Shown here: piece after piece, positions 12,701 to 25,132 of the stretch | Layout of the letters: every line of letters begins with the position of its first letter | Numbering within the stretch: position 1 is the first letter of the stretch | Assembly (NCBI GenBank): GCA_035041965.1 | Contig: JAPYMA010001588.1 | Location: 78,575-142,574 of the forward strand | DNA from: Anisakis pegreffii | Lineage: Eukaryota; Nematoda; Chromadorea; Rhabditida; Anisakidae | Direction: 5' to 3' | Length of the DNA stretch: 64,000 nt | The notes under the pieces: generated by a model | Databases searched by the model: none | Seen by the model: the letters and a program-made list of their open reading frames with translations, nothing else | Told to the model about the DNA's origin: nothing | Position numbers and translations under genes: made by a program

Positions 12701-14831
12701 TCTTTGATATAGCATGAACGTTTTTGGTCTTCAATAATGAATCCGTTTCTTTTGCTAGCAAATTATTAGAGAGTGAGAAGATGGATGAATGAGCCTGTGC
12801 TGTTCATGTGGATTGATTGTTCGCCGAACGCTTCGGGTGCGTATCGTTTGTCATTCACAGACACCAAAATACCAGCAGTAAGGAGAACGAGCAGAACGAA
12901 AGGAATGAACGCCATCACTGCTGCGTACATGTACCCCCTCAATTATTTTCATACTTTTCAGACCATTCGATGCTTCTTCAAAAGTAGCTCAAATAATGGC
13001 GGTTTTTTCGAATAGTCTTTCACCAATTGAGTTGATTGATTGAAAAATAACTGGTCGATCTCAAATTTGTATGGTCATCAACACTGAATTCAACATGGCA
13101 TGGTTAAGCATTAGGATCACATTTACCTGATTCATCCTTTTGAAGTCAAACATCGGTACACTGCTAAACATAATAGAATAATCATAATGGAAACCTGTAT
13201 ATGTTGATATACGCGTCATTTAATCTCATTTCTGTAGGGCAAAGTTCGAATTGTGTGATGTTCAGTTCAGGTTGGAAGCAGCGAACAGTCTCGAGCTCTC
13301 CGAACAGAATCACATTATAAACTGCTGTGAAAGCAACAGAGGCCCAGATCAATTTTGTGGCGCTCTGCACAGTACAATACCACGACTTTATGGAAACACA
13401 ATACCTAAAATACAACTATAACTTTGACATATTATCTGTTGTTTGAGAAAAAACGTAAAATGAACTGTCATAATAAAAATATTGATGGAGCAGTTGAAGA
13501 ACTCAGAATGCTGATTGCAACAAGAACAATGTACCGTGAAACACCTATGAAGCAATCGAGTGCTGCGATTACTGTAATATATACACTCAACATTTGGAAG
13601 AACATTGCAAATGGAGTGAACTTCGGTAGCAGAAACACCCATATCTGGTCGACTGTATGATTATACGAACGGAGAGAATCTGCATGAATCACTAGCAGGC
13701 CAGTTAGACAAACACCTGGAAACGTCATTGACGCTGAGAATTTATTTACTTATTATTTACTGATATGTTTATTTTATTTATTTATTTATTTGTTTATTTA
13801 TCTATTTGTTTATTTTGTTTTTTTAATTAATTGTTCATTTATTTAGTTATTCACTTATATATTTATTTAATCAGCTAAATAATGTACGTTTTGCGCATAA
13901 TCCTGTTCAAGATCGCTCCGGTTATTACTATTACCACAGTTAATTGCTCTTCTCATCTATGTCTGACCAGGTATTCTGCATATATTGTCTTGCCGTCTCA
14001 TTTTCGGTCTGCGCCGACTTCTTTTTCCGATTCTAGGCTGCCACTCTGTACACTTGATAGCACAAATGAAATTATTTACACCAGTCTCAGTTTTCATGAA
14101 GCAGCGCCATTTTTTGTTGGATTTGTTTTATGTATTCATGTGATTCAGACGGAAACTAAAGAAAATGAAGTATCATCGATATTATCCGATCATAAATTAT
14201 GCGCAATTGGTTAGAATTGGACATGCATGTCAAATAAGGCACACTCAATGACGTGCACATATAAATGATTCAACGCTCAGCAAAGCGTTCGGAATTCTGT
14301 TCTATCGTATCATCTTAAGTTTGATGTGTACCGATTGAATAGTTTCGGAACAAATTTCCGATGATAGAAGCATTTTCAGAGCTGAATCGAAATGTTGATT
14401 CGAGGCATGAATACGTGGAGAATATACCTCATCCATCTGTTGTTATGTTTCAATGAATTTAGATTTTGTTCACGAAACACTGAATTGGCAGTGGACATAC
14501 AGATTTGTCAAGATTATTTAGTGACTTTCAAATTTTCAGTCAAAAAATTTTTTGTATGGCTCGATGATTCATCGATCATGAGATGATTAGCGTAAATCAA
14601 TGTTTTACTGAAAGAAAAACTCGAGAAACACAAACCGAAGTCACTGATGCTGAGCACTGTAAGATAACGATTCGTCGATTGTTTGGGGAGTCGGGAGTAA
14701 ACACACACCGAGCAAGCGTTCGACGTCAGTCCAACAATCGACATGATGGGAAGAAAAACAACAATAGCATAGAAGTTGAATAGTTGTTCTTGACTAGAGG
14801 TGGATGTTGGATGACATTCACACTCCCTCAT
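9783..14831 (-). CDS. FMRFamide-receptor-like class A peptide GPCR (6 exons, all seven helices)
   Basis: Exons: 14831-14609, 13733-13545, 13404-13195, 12937-12873, 12463-12355, 9960-9783. All have GT-AG borders and matching phases at four of five junctions, giving about 324 residues. Helix 1 IVVFLPIMSIVGLTSNACSV and helix 2 NRYLTVLSISDFG (conserved Asp) are in exon 1. Helix 3 ends in ITVIAALDCF, where DRY is replaced by DCF. Helix 4 is in exon 3, followed by TVRCFQPELNIT (loop Cys, glycosylation site). Helix 5 YMYAAVMAFIPFVLLVLL carries the Pro. Helix 6 LVLVVALFLMCNAVSLVVN and helix 7 NLLVVFNATANFFIYISFS have the N...NF.IY pattern typical of this family. The tail is basic. Such receptors sit in the plasma membrane and signal from neuropeptides through G proteins. 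Exon 3 lacks one base near 13391, so frames disagree between GIVFP and KSWYCTVQ. The third intracellular loop is very short, so a microexon may be missing. Confidence 0.8.
10556..10690 (+). repeat. Copy 2 of the dispersed repeat seen at 7.05 kb (decayed)
   Basis: Matches 7059-7190 along its length with point differences. The plus frame that is open in the other copy carries several stops here. It sits in the intron between helix 6 and helix 7 of the receptor gene, about 100 bp from the end of a hAT-type element. Confidence 0.4.
10788..11629. mobile_element. hAT-type DNA transposon copy, 842 bp, non-autonomous
   Basis: The left end begins CAGTGGTTCTCAC and the right end, read inward, begins CAGTGATCCTCA; both fit the CAGTGGTTCTCAA-type termini of hAT elements. 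Flanking 8-mers CTCTAGAA and GTCTAAAG agree at 5 of 8 positions and keep the central TCTA, as expected for a decayed hAT target duplication. The subterminal regions hold C-runs (CCTCCCCCCC at the left, CCCTCCATTACCCC at the right). About 90-codon open frames on both strands inside show no hAT transposase motif. It lies wholly within the 2.4-kb intron of the peptide receptor gene. Confidence 0.6.
13740..13870. repeat. TTTA/TTTATTTA-rich simple repeat
   Basis: About 130 bp dominated by imperfect ATTTATTT units, lying just upstream of the exon 2 acceptor within the first intron of the receptor gene. It extends the polypyrimidine context of the acceptor and has no coding content. Confidence 0.8.
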
Positions 14832-17800
14832 TAGTGGATAGCTACGAGTTCAATTACATACCACTGATTGAATGCAATAGTTTTGCATCACTGAAAGAGA
14901 AACATTAATAATCTCAGGCTTAGGATATGTTCCTGAAGTGAATCATTCGTGAACATCAGTGAACTTCTCTTCGAACCAGGTCTATGTCAAATGGTTTAAT
15001 AACAGTCGATTTACTGACAATGGAATGCCCAAGCTATGTACAAGATTCCAAATGCTTACCATTTGTCATCATAGCATAGTGACTAGTAACCAAGAATTCA
15101 ACACTGACACTAGTCAATAAACCAATTAAAGTATCGGAAAACTCAATGGACCATAAAGAATGTACATATATTATCAAAAGCACTTGAAGTAAGTGGGACT
15201 TGATTAAATAGCGAACAGACAGACATTTGAAATAATGTAATTACAAAATTAATCGTAATTTGTGTCGTAAGCAGGAGATTTCGAAAATGTTGAGATGAGG
15301 ATGATTGAAAGTAACCTCATAATCCCTTGAAGAATCAACCCTTAGGAAGACAGGTGTACCTATGAAAACTGCTGAGCCGACATCAACTGCTTTGAACCGT
15401 TCATGCTGTATTGTTTGCAGACTGAAATTGGATCATATGATCAAATTTTGATGGTTTGTTCGAATTTGGTCCGAACTGTGGTATTTGAATCGAATCAGTC
15501 AAGTTCATGGATTTGGAAATTTCACAATGAATATTCAACCATCCGCTGCAGCCCCTTCATGACCTGTTCTCACGACTTTACGCTTAACCAAGCAGAACCA
15601 TTACCGACTGGAAAAGTTGAAACACAAAAACCGTAATTCCCACACAAATGAAGTTTTGGAACGATAATGTACCGAACAACATCGAACAGTTGTTTTTCGG
15701 CATTCTAAAATAGGAATGGAACAAATTATCAACAGTGTTAGGGTAGTATTTACCGGATCAAGTGGTTAGAAAATAGGAAGCTATAGTCAAACAGAACAGA
15801 TCCCTCCAAACCAATTTCACACAGGGATATCAACAGTTTATTGACATTACGCTAAAATGTTTTCTCTAGAGTACAAATACAATTCTCTAATAAATTTGCT
15901 TGATAGCTTAACAGTCTTAGATGGAAAATACTTATCATTGAATAATTGTACTTTGCACCATCTTCAAAAATCGCAACTTTCGAAGGTAAAAAGCTGTTCA
16001 GAGCAAAATCAAAGCAACCAAATATGCTGAACTTCATTTATATGCCGCTCAATTTATAATGATCCACTTATATCCAGCCCACTCTGATACAAAAACCTTT
16101 AAAATGAGCACACATAAGCAAATATATGTAATCATTCAATGTGATCCCTAAAAATGCTCTTCAACTTGAAGTATACGAGTAGCGGACGTATTCTTCGATG
16201 TAAATTATTTCTTTGTGAATCAATAAAAGAAGATTTCGCAAATTTTTTGAGAGTGCAACAATGAAAGTTTCTGTTCACGACTGCAACAGAAGTATACTGA
16301 GAAGGAGGTCATGAACTATTTGGGTTAAAGAATTGGATGAAGGAGCAATAATTGGAGGAATGTTTGTCAAGTGCTCATATTCTTCATCAATAATTATGAA
16401 GAATTTCCGACAATACATCAGGCGGAAGCAGCTTAGAATGAACTTAAAAGGTCGCTTGTTGGTTCGAAAAATGATATTCAATTTTTAATCCATTTCCTAA
16501 TGACATCTCTTGTTTTTAATCGTAAACGATGTTTGACTGAAACTAAATTCATTTTCAAAAATGGACGATGAATTCAAACATGATATTCAAAAGCTTAAGT
16601 GCTTTTGAGATTCGAGAACGTTAATAATGCAGCATTCTGATAATAGAAAAATCACATACTCATTTATATGTATGGAAGAAAAGGAAACATCCACCGATGA
16701 ATAGATACTAGCGAATGAACATCTGCAAATTTTCAGATTGGCCACACGAAATCACTCGTTAATAATAAGTATCCGCTGTAATAGACTTATGTGTTGTGCG
16801 GATAATTCTGAGTATCCGACATTGACGTAATTCTCGATGTACTTGCGACTTTATACGAGAGCAATTTTATTTGCTTGGAAGCATCAGTCGCAAGTTCGGA
16901 ATTGAAATAGAAAGAAGGGAGGAATGAGTGAATGGTATGTTAATTTGATGTCGGACTGGATTACAAACTGCGCTCAGCATCGGTGGAGGTGAGTTAATTA
17001 TGTTTTTGTATTGCATCGCATCTAGTCTCTCTAATTCAGTCACAATCAATGCGATCATAAAAAGACCTTTAAATCGAATTATTGAACTATAATAGTTCCA
17101 TGGAGACATGTTATTCATCTTTGTGTTGCTGCGAAATAAACTGTAGCAGATAGAAGGATGTTTCAGAGACATCCGTTAGCAGTCAGTAACAAGAGCATTA
17201 CTCACAATACAATTTTATCGGATGAGAATGAATGCAATGATATGGTCTAAAAATTGATAATATTCGGTTCCTTGCTTTCGAAAAATCAGTTTGGCGACAA
17301 AGAAGAGATAGTTTTAAGAGAAAGTCAGCCCAAAGGGGAATCAAAAGTTATTTTCAAACATATTTTGTCGTAAAGCGCACAACATGTGAGTGAGGCAACT
17401 AATCTAAATAGTAATTTAAATCTAATAATTATTTGAAAAGGGTTTAAAGCACACTTCGAAAACATTCACCATATATGGCGTAATAACCATCTGTGTGATT
17501 CCCAAGTGAACATATTTCCTATTAACTTTTCACTATACTGCAAACATATTATGAAGACATCAAAATTGTCAATACTTCAAAACCTCAATTACCGTCAATT
17601 TCATGAAGCAGCGGTCACTAACTCCTTGAAGATGATATGTGTGTATGGATCGAAAATTGATGAGGAGTTGTGGTGGATGGCATTGCGAATTACATACAAA
17701 CAATTATTTCTAGGCACATTCATCCATCACTCATGTAAATGTGATGACGTAAGAAGCGAGTCGCAAATGAATTCAAATCAATTGCGAATGAGAATATCCT

Positions 17801-18796
17801 TTGAGAATATGGTAATCCGTTCACTTTAATATGCGACAACTTTACATTGAACGGACGATTTTTGTTTTCTCCAGATGGAATCATAATCAGTGAAAAGAGG
17901 TACGATAAAAACAGAAAACAAACAACTAACTCCAACAAACTGGATTCGATTTTATCAACCCTTTGATGGCCAAAATTTGGCTCGGAGTATAGGCAAGAAA
18001 ATTTCAGACAGAATGGATGATTTTCACTCGAACAATGACCTAATTAGCTCAGAACGTCGGAATAATTCGCTGAAACCGTGATAAAAACTTCTCCAGAACT
18101 GCAAAAGGAACGGCTGGAAGGCATCAAACAGCCGAAAAACATGAAAGATGGGTCAGAGATCGTTTTTACCCTGGTTGTTGTTAGCAAGGAACATAAATGT
18201 TCACATGGGAATCAAAGGCAACACTACCGTCAAACGTTCTCTTCTAGATTAGAAGGCGCATTTGGGGAGCCGTGTTAGTGTCTTAACGCTTTAGACTCAG
18301 CCAACAATATTTTTTTTACCTTTTTAGATAAACTTCGAACTTTTAATTATTTCGAAATTCAAATTATATAATTCATGCGGTGCATTTCTCCCGTAAAAAA
18401 TCGAAATTTATGAAACGGCAGAATTCAGCTGACGTTAATATTGAGAGAAAATGGACTTGAAGCATTGCAAATAAGTGTTTGAGGATCAAGAATTTCGTAT
18501 TCACATGCAAGTGTACTGTTATTAGCTTAGACCCGAGATGACAAGATGCCTTAGCATAGAATATGCAGTATGTCCTTGCGGCATGATCATTGGCATCATT
18601 ATATGAAATATTAATTTGAATTTGAATAATTAGCTCCTTGGATTTGTTCAATAATTTGTTGGTTTAGCTCCTTTCTGATTAATAATGAACATACTGGTTC
18701 CAAAAAATGTGTTTAAACATGTCCCGCATCGATATTCAATAATTGTTCGATCCCGGGATTGAAAAATCGTCAGGATTTTGCAAACCCTAGTTCAAT
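14832..18796. other. Intergenic region between the receptor and TBC genes, no confident gene
   Basis: Minus-strand open frames at 16275-16481 (around FILSCFRLMYCRKF, faintly like a GPCR tail) and 16867-17172 (around SPPPMLSAVCNPVRHQ) look more protein-like than background. No helix, partner exon or clean acceptor could be tied to them. Plus-strand frames at 17506-18278 also lack domains. I leave them uncalled. Confidence 0.35.
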
Positions 18797-18868
18797 TTGA
18801 TCACTGCTGAATTTGACCACGAAGCAAATAAAAGTATTACTCAACATTTGATATTCAGAGCATTAGGT

Positions 18869-18920
18869 GAAATGTCGCTAGGCAAAATGTCAATAGGCGA
18901 AATGTCAATAGGTGAAATGA
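18869..18920. repeat. 15-bp tandem repeat, about 3.5 copies
   Basis: Units GAAATGTCGCTAGGC, AAAATGTCAATAGGC, GAAATGTCAATAGGT and a partial GAAATG. Because 15 is a multiple of three it reads as GEMSLGKMSIGEMSIGEM in one plus frame (open 18797-19033), but the flanking residues show no domain, so I treat the frame as incidental. Confidence 0.7.
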
Positions 18921-21539
18921 CCGGACACAATTCGAAGCGTACCGATCCATTGCTCGAAGTACTCAAGGTGGTCACCAACGAAGCTATGGTTCACTTTCAA
19001 AATAGGGATTCAGCTAATGTGCCTTTTCCATGATGCTTTTTTACTAATTACCTTCGTTATGAACAACAATAAAGTGCACTGTTTTAGAGAGCGCAGCATA
19101 CACAATAATCAACCGTTCTGCTTCAGATCACGTAATAGATTGTTGCACTCGATGAATTTTCAACATAGACCCCGAACCCAAACGAAAGTTGATTGAATTT
19201 GCAGTTGTTTTATTTTACTGGGGAGAACTCACGTAAATGTCACCTGCTCACAGCAAAAGAACCAAGTTGCGATTGAAGTGCTATGAGATATCATTATAAA
19301 AGTATGCGAAAAATCAAATTAATTCTCCTTAATGTACTTGTAAAGCTGAATTTTGTTGAATACTTACTTTTTATGGCAAAGTAGGTCGTTTTTTTTTAAC
19401 ACTTATGCAGTAATACCTCATAACACTTCAACCGCAAATTGATCAAGCTAAATTTATTTCTTTCTCATCGTTTCGGTACCGACTACAAAACTGAACCAGA
19501 CAATAATGCAAAAGGAAACAATCACGGATCAACCAATTTTCATGCAGAACACGACTCTACAAGATTCATTCAGAAAATTCATTTGTTGCATCTTGCAATA
19601 AGTCCCCTCGAATGTTTATTTTTTAGCTCTCAACAAATATTATTTGTAGAAATTTCCATCGAGCAGCAAGTCAAAAAAAAAAACAAAATTTTATGCAGTC
19701 ATTACTCATACAACGCAAATTAAAAACATCATATTGAAGAAGTGCATGGTTGGATGAAACGCTGCGCGATCGAACGCGAAATTGACTCATTTGTCATTTC
19801 TCATCATCACTTGCATCTCAATTCGAAACAACTGCTTGTCAGTAAACTTATCAAGCATACTGCAATATAATACCTCAATTATGATTTTGAGTGTTCAAGA
19901 TATATGCTGCACGAATCGTTGCTTTTTACTGAGTGATGATGCTGGCTTCCTCGTTGATTAGTTGTCTATTTCACGCTGGCTTCCTCCTTCGTAAATGTTT
20001 TCTGCCAGCTTATAAGTGCAGTTTTACTAGAGATGCCAGAATTTTCATTGAAACGAAGTCTGTCATATCATTGTCCAGTTTCAGTGCGATGATAAAGAAT
20101 GTGCATAACAACACTTTACTCCTCGGATTTAATCGTCTGCATTGCTGGATCAGTAAAACTGTTTTGCTGATAATAAAAGTCGACTGATGGAAGGTCAATT
20201 CAATTCATGGGGCAGACAATCTACTTTGCCTTCCAATTTTAAAAATTTTAATCGAATGAGATTCCAAAGAAGATTTGCTTTGAAGCAATCGTACCAAGTT
20301 CACCTTCCAATGAATAATATTTGAAAGAGTCAGCGGAGGTGACATATTGATGAAGTAGTCAAATCTGTGATACACGATCTAAGTTTGGATAAAATTTAAG
20401 CCATTTGTTACTGTACATTTCATTGACTGTTAGTAAATACTATGTTGCAATTCACTCTATTTCGTTGTCAGATTCAAAGTAAGGTAAACAATGTTGGTTT
20501 TATCTGGTCATTGCAGTTTTTTTACATGTTATCGTGACAAATCAACTATATAATTTAATATTCTATGCAATTGTGGTAAATTCATTTTCATGAATGTTTT
20601 ATGAAACAATTGCTTTCTTCGATTACTCGTATACGTTTGAGCATTTTCAATCGAACCATCCTAACGATAATCAAACTTGGACGAGCTCAATCGTGCACAG
20701 TCTCAATTCATCAATGGTGCACATTTTTATTGCGCCGATGTAAACTGCTCGCTGTGTGAAGCATTGCTGTTAGCGTGAAACATCCACTGTAGTCACTTAA
20801 ATTTCAATCCGATGAAAATTTGAATCATTGCAAAACACTTTAGGCTCTTTCTTAATATCCAACAGTAAGAAAGCGTTCACGGCGACAAAAAATTGAGCAC
20901 AAGATACTCAAGAAACTGAGAAAGTGCACATGAGTAATTATGAAGGAAAGCAGAATATGGAGTACGAGTATTGTAGACGAACTATGGTACAATGCTTTGC
21001 GTATGAATATCAGTAAACGAATTGATGATTCCTTATCGAATGTCGGATTTTGGTTTCATATCAGCACAGTTAGCGTAGCAATGACGATATTCATTCAGTT
21101 TCGTTTCTGTGATTGACACTTTGTCATTGGCAAATGCCACCTAAAAGTTGATAAATAAAATTGAAGAGAGTTGTTTCCGGCTAACCAATCAACTACTGCA
21201 CTATGCTAAATTTTATTTCACTCAATGAAAATGAGAAAGTGATTTAATCTAGCCAGTTCCATTGGAGACATTCTTTGCGTAAATCCCGCATACCTATAAT
21301 TACCTATATTCTCTCCCGATCATAACATAAGCAAGTGGGGATTACGATGTAACTGAATTACATGCCTTTTTGGAACTTAAAACGAAGAAGCTATCCAAAA
21401 ATGAATCAAACTATAACCATGCAACGTCTTGAAATCACTCAGAAATCACTCATCAACGATTGAGCCTCATCAGTTCGGGTGGGATTTAGGCTTTAGCTTA
21501 GGCTCACAATAAGTCTCATGCTAGGTTTCAAAATCACGC
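18921..21539. other. No gene recognised (3' flank of the TBC gene)
   Basis: AT-rich, no domain-bearing frames. An AATAAA on the minus strand at 21212-21217 lies 323 bp beyond the TBC stop and could be its polyadenylation signal. Two TTAGGC hexamers occur near 21486-21506 but do not form an array. Confidence 0.4.
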
Positions 21540-24528
21540 TCAGTCTATGAACGGCCTAAACTGGCCCGGCTGATTTTTACAGTTTGCTGCGGCTCTCTTT
21601 CCATCATTTTTTCTGCATAGGATCCTTCGAACGTTACAAGTTACCAACAATCCTCTAAAACGCATAGGAATTTGGTAGATATCAACCTCGAGAAGGTGAT
21701 GACAATCGACAGCGAGCGGTGAAGTGCCAATATCACGAAACACTTCAAAAACATCAGCCGTGGTTCGACATTTTGCCAGTGATGGTACTGAAGCCTCGAT
21801 TAGTGCAACAGCAACTCGAAATAACACTACATCTCCTTCCAAGAACAAACAGTCCCAAATACGTAAAACACTCTAAAATTTATTCAAAACGTCTTGATTT
21901 GCATGGTATTTTTATCGTAAATTTGATAGGAAAGTGGAAAAGAGGGTGACGATTATTCGATTGAGTTCTATTTTAAATCATTCTGAATGGCCTCGTCACT
22001 AAATGTTGTGATTTCAGTTATGTCGTTTCCATTGCACACTATTACTTATTGGCTGATATCTGCCATGTTTGCTGTTCAACAACACAACAAATTTCTGAGA
22101 GTATATATTCGAAATCAATTGCAGCTTTAATTATTTACTTGTTGAATACTTCTAAAGAAATGAATCAAAGCGAATAACAGTCAAAAAGAGCAATGTTACC
22201 TCCATAGGTAGTGTCTCAAGAAACCAGCAAAGGAACCATTTACTTAGCATCATCTCCATATCCGTTTCCATCAGACGAATCAGAGCATTTGGCATCATTT
22301 TACGATCGCTAAATACGATTTGCTGATATGTGAAGAATTTCTGTAGTATCTGACCACAAAAAGCATTCATTTTTGTGAAAGTTACAATAACTTCCACAGA
22401 ACATAAAATCTAAGCCTTTGCCTTATCAAAAGTAACGAACCGTAGTAAATCCCGTAAAACTTTAATATCAACAATGATGCCACTCATGTCGGATGTGTAG
22501 TAAGTTCGTCGTTGTTGAATTGAATGAGTCATCAAACGAACGGTTTGGTTCTCATCATTCAATATCAAGTAGATGAGTGCAGCGATATAATTAAATCCCT
22601 TCAAAATAACAAAATACATGGATGTGAATAAATGAATAATGTTGCTATCGATTGAAATTTGCTTTGCCCTAGCGATTTCTCACTTCACGCTAACAATAAT
22701 CAAATCAGTGCATATGCACTGATGTCTCCGACGGATTCAAACATTTTCTCAAATTTTGCAACTGATCTTATCGTTAAAGAGGTCGAATAACAGTATAAAT
22801 GTTACTGTAGACCTGCAGTTCAGTAATCCGCTGCTAGACTCCTTCTAAGCTAATAGCAAAGTTCCACTTTCTCATTAGTGAGATTTTAAAAACCAACCAG
22901 TAAGGAGGTTTATCATGATCAAATATCCAATATAAGCTGATTAAAGCTGTTCTGATTCAGCTGGACATTTCGTTTGTGAACATAAAGAGTGAGAATTTTT
23001 TGTGACAAATATTTTAGTTTAAGATTACGCTAAATTCTATATAAAACATTTTCAAACTGTTTCTACAGACTGGTTTAAATGTATCGATCAACGAGGAGGC
23101 AAATGTTTGACATGGAATGATCACCTCAAAATTTAAATTAATTGTAAAATAAGTGGAAAAGCACTTTTTTTTGAAAATACCTCAAGATTTCAGAAGTCGT
23201 CTACGGAAATCATTACTCCTGATCATGTGGACGATGCTTAATAACAAATCAATACCTGGCAATAGCCTATATCTGGAAAATATTCTGCCACTCTGTACAG
23301 AATACGACCAATGATACGATTTCCGGCAGCATTTGATAATCGCTTGTTATCAGGAAACGTTCTTGGTAGATCAAGGCAAATTGCATCAACCACCTGCTTA
23401 TTGACATCATACTTAGCCATACCGATTTGTGGACAACCTAACATCCATATCTGCAAGGTTGTTTTGTATGTGCCAGGCGAAATTTACCGATTGAAAAAGA
23501 AATGAGCGACTGATAGCTATTATGCATATCACTTGTTTTCGCGTTACTCCTCATTACTGGTTGGAAAGGTGGAATGTTCTTGTGTTGATTGATAAAACGA
23601 GAATATTTGAAATCAGCTAACCATCGGTCGAAGTCTTGATGGTACGCCTTTATGTACAAATCTTCTTACTGCAACCAAAGCAACATTACGTCAAAGCATC
23701 ATTCACTGATTACTTTTATTCATTTCAATTTATTATATCAACTTCTACTGGTTATCATCTGCGGTGTCGTAACTGATTGGATTCTTGGCAAAATGTGGTT
23801 AATTTAATGAATGCTGGATGATTTCTCATGTGCGTCGTTCTTACCTATTGCAGTAGTCATACCTTTACAACAACATCACTCATACACTCTACCACACGCC
23901 GGCACCAAACGATATGTGGTAAAATATACGAAGTGAGAATTTTTTGAAAGCACGATACTTTTCGTAGTTCACTCACTCATCAATGCTTTCGACAACTCAC
24001 GTAACATTCATTTTAATTTTAATCGCTTGAACATTATTCAAATACTACTTCTGCAAGATTCATCTGCTAATACAGCCATTCAAAACTGTGCCTGAGGTGG
24101 AGTAAAATTTAGCACTTCCCAACACAAACGTTTCGACGATACAAATTAATATCAGGCTGTGAAGCATTTAGGATAATTTTTGTGACATAGTTTTGCAATG
24201 GCATTCCATTTGGTTAGTTAGCAACTCTGCTTTATCAATTTCTTACAGCCTTTTTATGGCTTTATCAATTCCTCATCTATCAACGGACGGTCTGAATCGA
24301 TCAGATCACTGATAGCGCCAAAATGAATAAAAAGCGATTGAGATGTTCATCTTTGATAATTTATAACATGACAAACAATTAAACTCACACTTTTTGCCAC
24401 GAGGTAAACCAACTTTTCGCCATCGACGATCGCGGCGTTTTAGGATCGGAACATAGTTATTCCAAAACTTTATGTAAGCCTCTTTGTCCAAATCATCTGG
24501 ACAAGAAAATCCCAACGAATCCACATCG
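21540..24528 (-). CDS. TBC-domain Rab GTPase-activating protein, GRTP1/TBC1D6-like (6 exons; first exon not found)
   Basis: Exons: 24528-24389, 23668-23622, 23450-23256, 22598-22437, 22322-22200, 21872-21540. Every junction agrees in phase, giving 333 codons. Exon 1 gives DVDSLGFSCPDDLD and RRDRRWRKV, as at the N terminus of GRTP1. Exon 2 gives RRFVHKGVPSRLRPM. Exon 3 gives IWML and the Arg-finger motif ICLDLPRTFPDN (I..D..R), ending in the Gln-finger motif GYCQ. Exon 4 gives GFNYIAALIYLILNDE. Exon 5 gives LSKWFLCWFLETLPME. Exon 6 gives SVLRIWDCLFLEGDVVLFRV, then a basic tail to the stop. TBC proteins stimulate GTP hydrolysis by Rab GTPases in membrane traffic, and both catalytic fingers are present. 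The model begins at a TTTACAG acceptor with phase 2, so a short starting exon must lie upstream. The gene looks intact. The exact Rab target cannot be inferred. Confidence 0.87.
22704..22723. repeat. 20-bp perfect palindrome
   Basis: ATCAGTGCATATGCACTGAT is perfectly self-complementary with no spacer. It lies in the TBC gene intron between exons 3 and 4, about 105 bp upstream (in gene direction) of the exon 4 acceptor. Confidence 0.7.
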
Positions 24529-24988
24529 CTGTAAATGTTCGGCGTTGAATTCAGAAAAAAAACAATCACACTCTATGTAACAATGTTAGCATATTGTTTA
24601 TTGTTGGAAAAGAAACAAGTCTGAACAAAGCCGACTTTTTCCATTCCATTTTCACACCATCTACTCACCACCTATGACATATGTCAGCTAGCTATTCATA
24701 TTCGAAATTTCGGAGTAATTTTGCATTCAATGCAATCGAGGCTTGAGGAATAAGATTGTTAGTAATGGTCTTCTATAAGAGAATCAGTTGAAGTGTTAAA
24801 AATTAAGGTGAGTACCAATTCAAATGCATTATGATTTTATATAGAAAAAATCGTTGATATACATAAGAGTATCAGTTTAAGCAACAACAGCACAAATTGA
24901 CCATGATGTTTGGATGAAGACGTTGAATAACTGAAGTGATTTGATTAGACGACTACAGAGTAGAGAGTGAATTGTAAAGAAAATGAAT

Positions 24989-25132
24989 TTATTCTTCATG
25001 CACGGTCTTGATGAGTCCAAGAACGTATTTCTCCGACTTGGAGAAGTCAAAGGAATCCACGGTTGTACTCATGCTGGTAACATGAGACTGCTTGTTGCTG
25101 TTGCCTTCCAGTTGGAACTGTGCCGTTGTCAT
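24989..25132 (-). CDS. Small coding-like frame, unknown (47 residues)
   Basis: A minus-strand ATG frame upstream of the TBC gene encodes a Ser/Thr/Lys-rich peptide with STTVDSFDFSKSEKYVLGLI and a stop. Its codon use is more balanced than the flanks. It may instead begin at an acceptor (GGCACAG|TTC, 25117) as the last exon of a gene whose first exon could be 29538-29461, with which it agrees in phase. It contains only weak donors (CA|GTCTCA, AA|GTCGGA) that could link it to the TBC exon at 24528. No family recognised. Confidence 0.2.
   Translation of the reverse strand: MTTAQFQLEGNSNKQSHVTSMSTTVDSFDFSKSEKYVLGLIKTVHEE

Noticed and set aside
16275..16481. Minus frame resembling a GPCR C-terminal tail (FILSCFRLMYCRKF)
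   Set aside because: No helix 7 upstream and no acceptor before the resembling part.
21480..21512. TTAGGC hexamers suggesting telomeric repeat
   Set aside because: Only two separated copies, as expected by chance.
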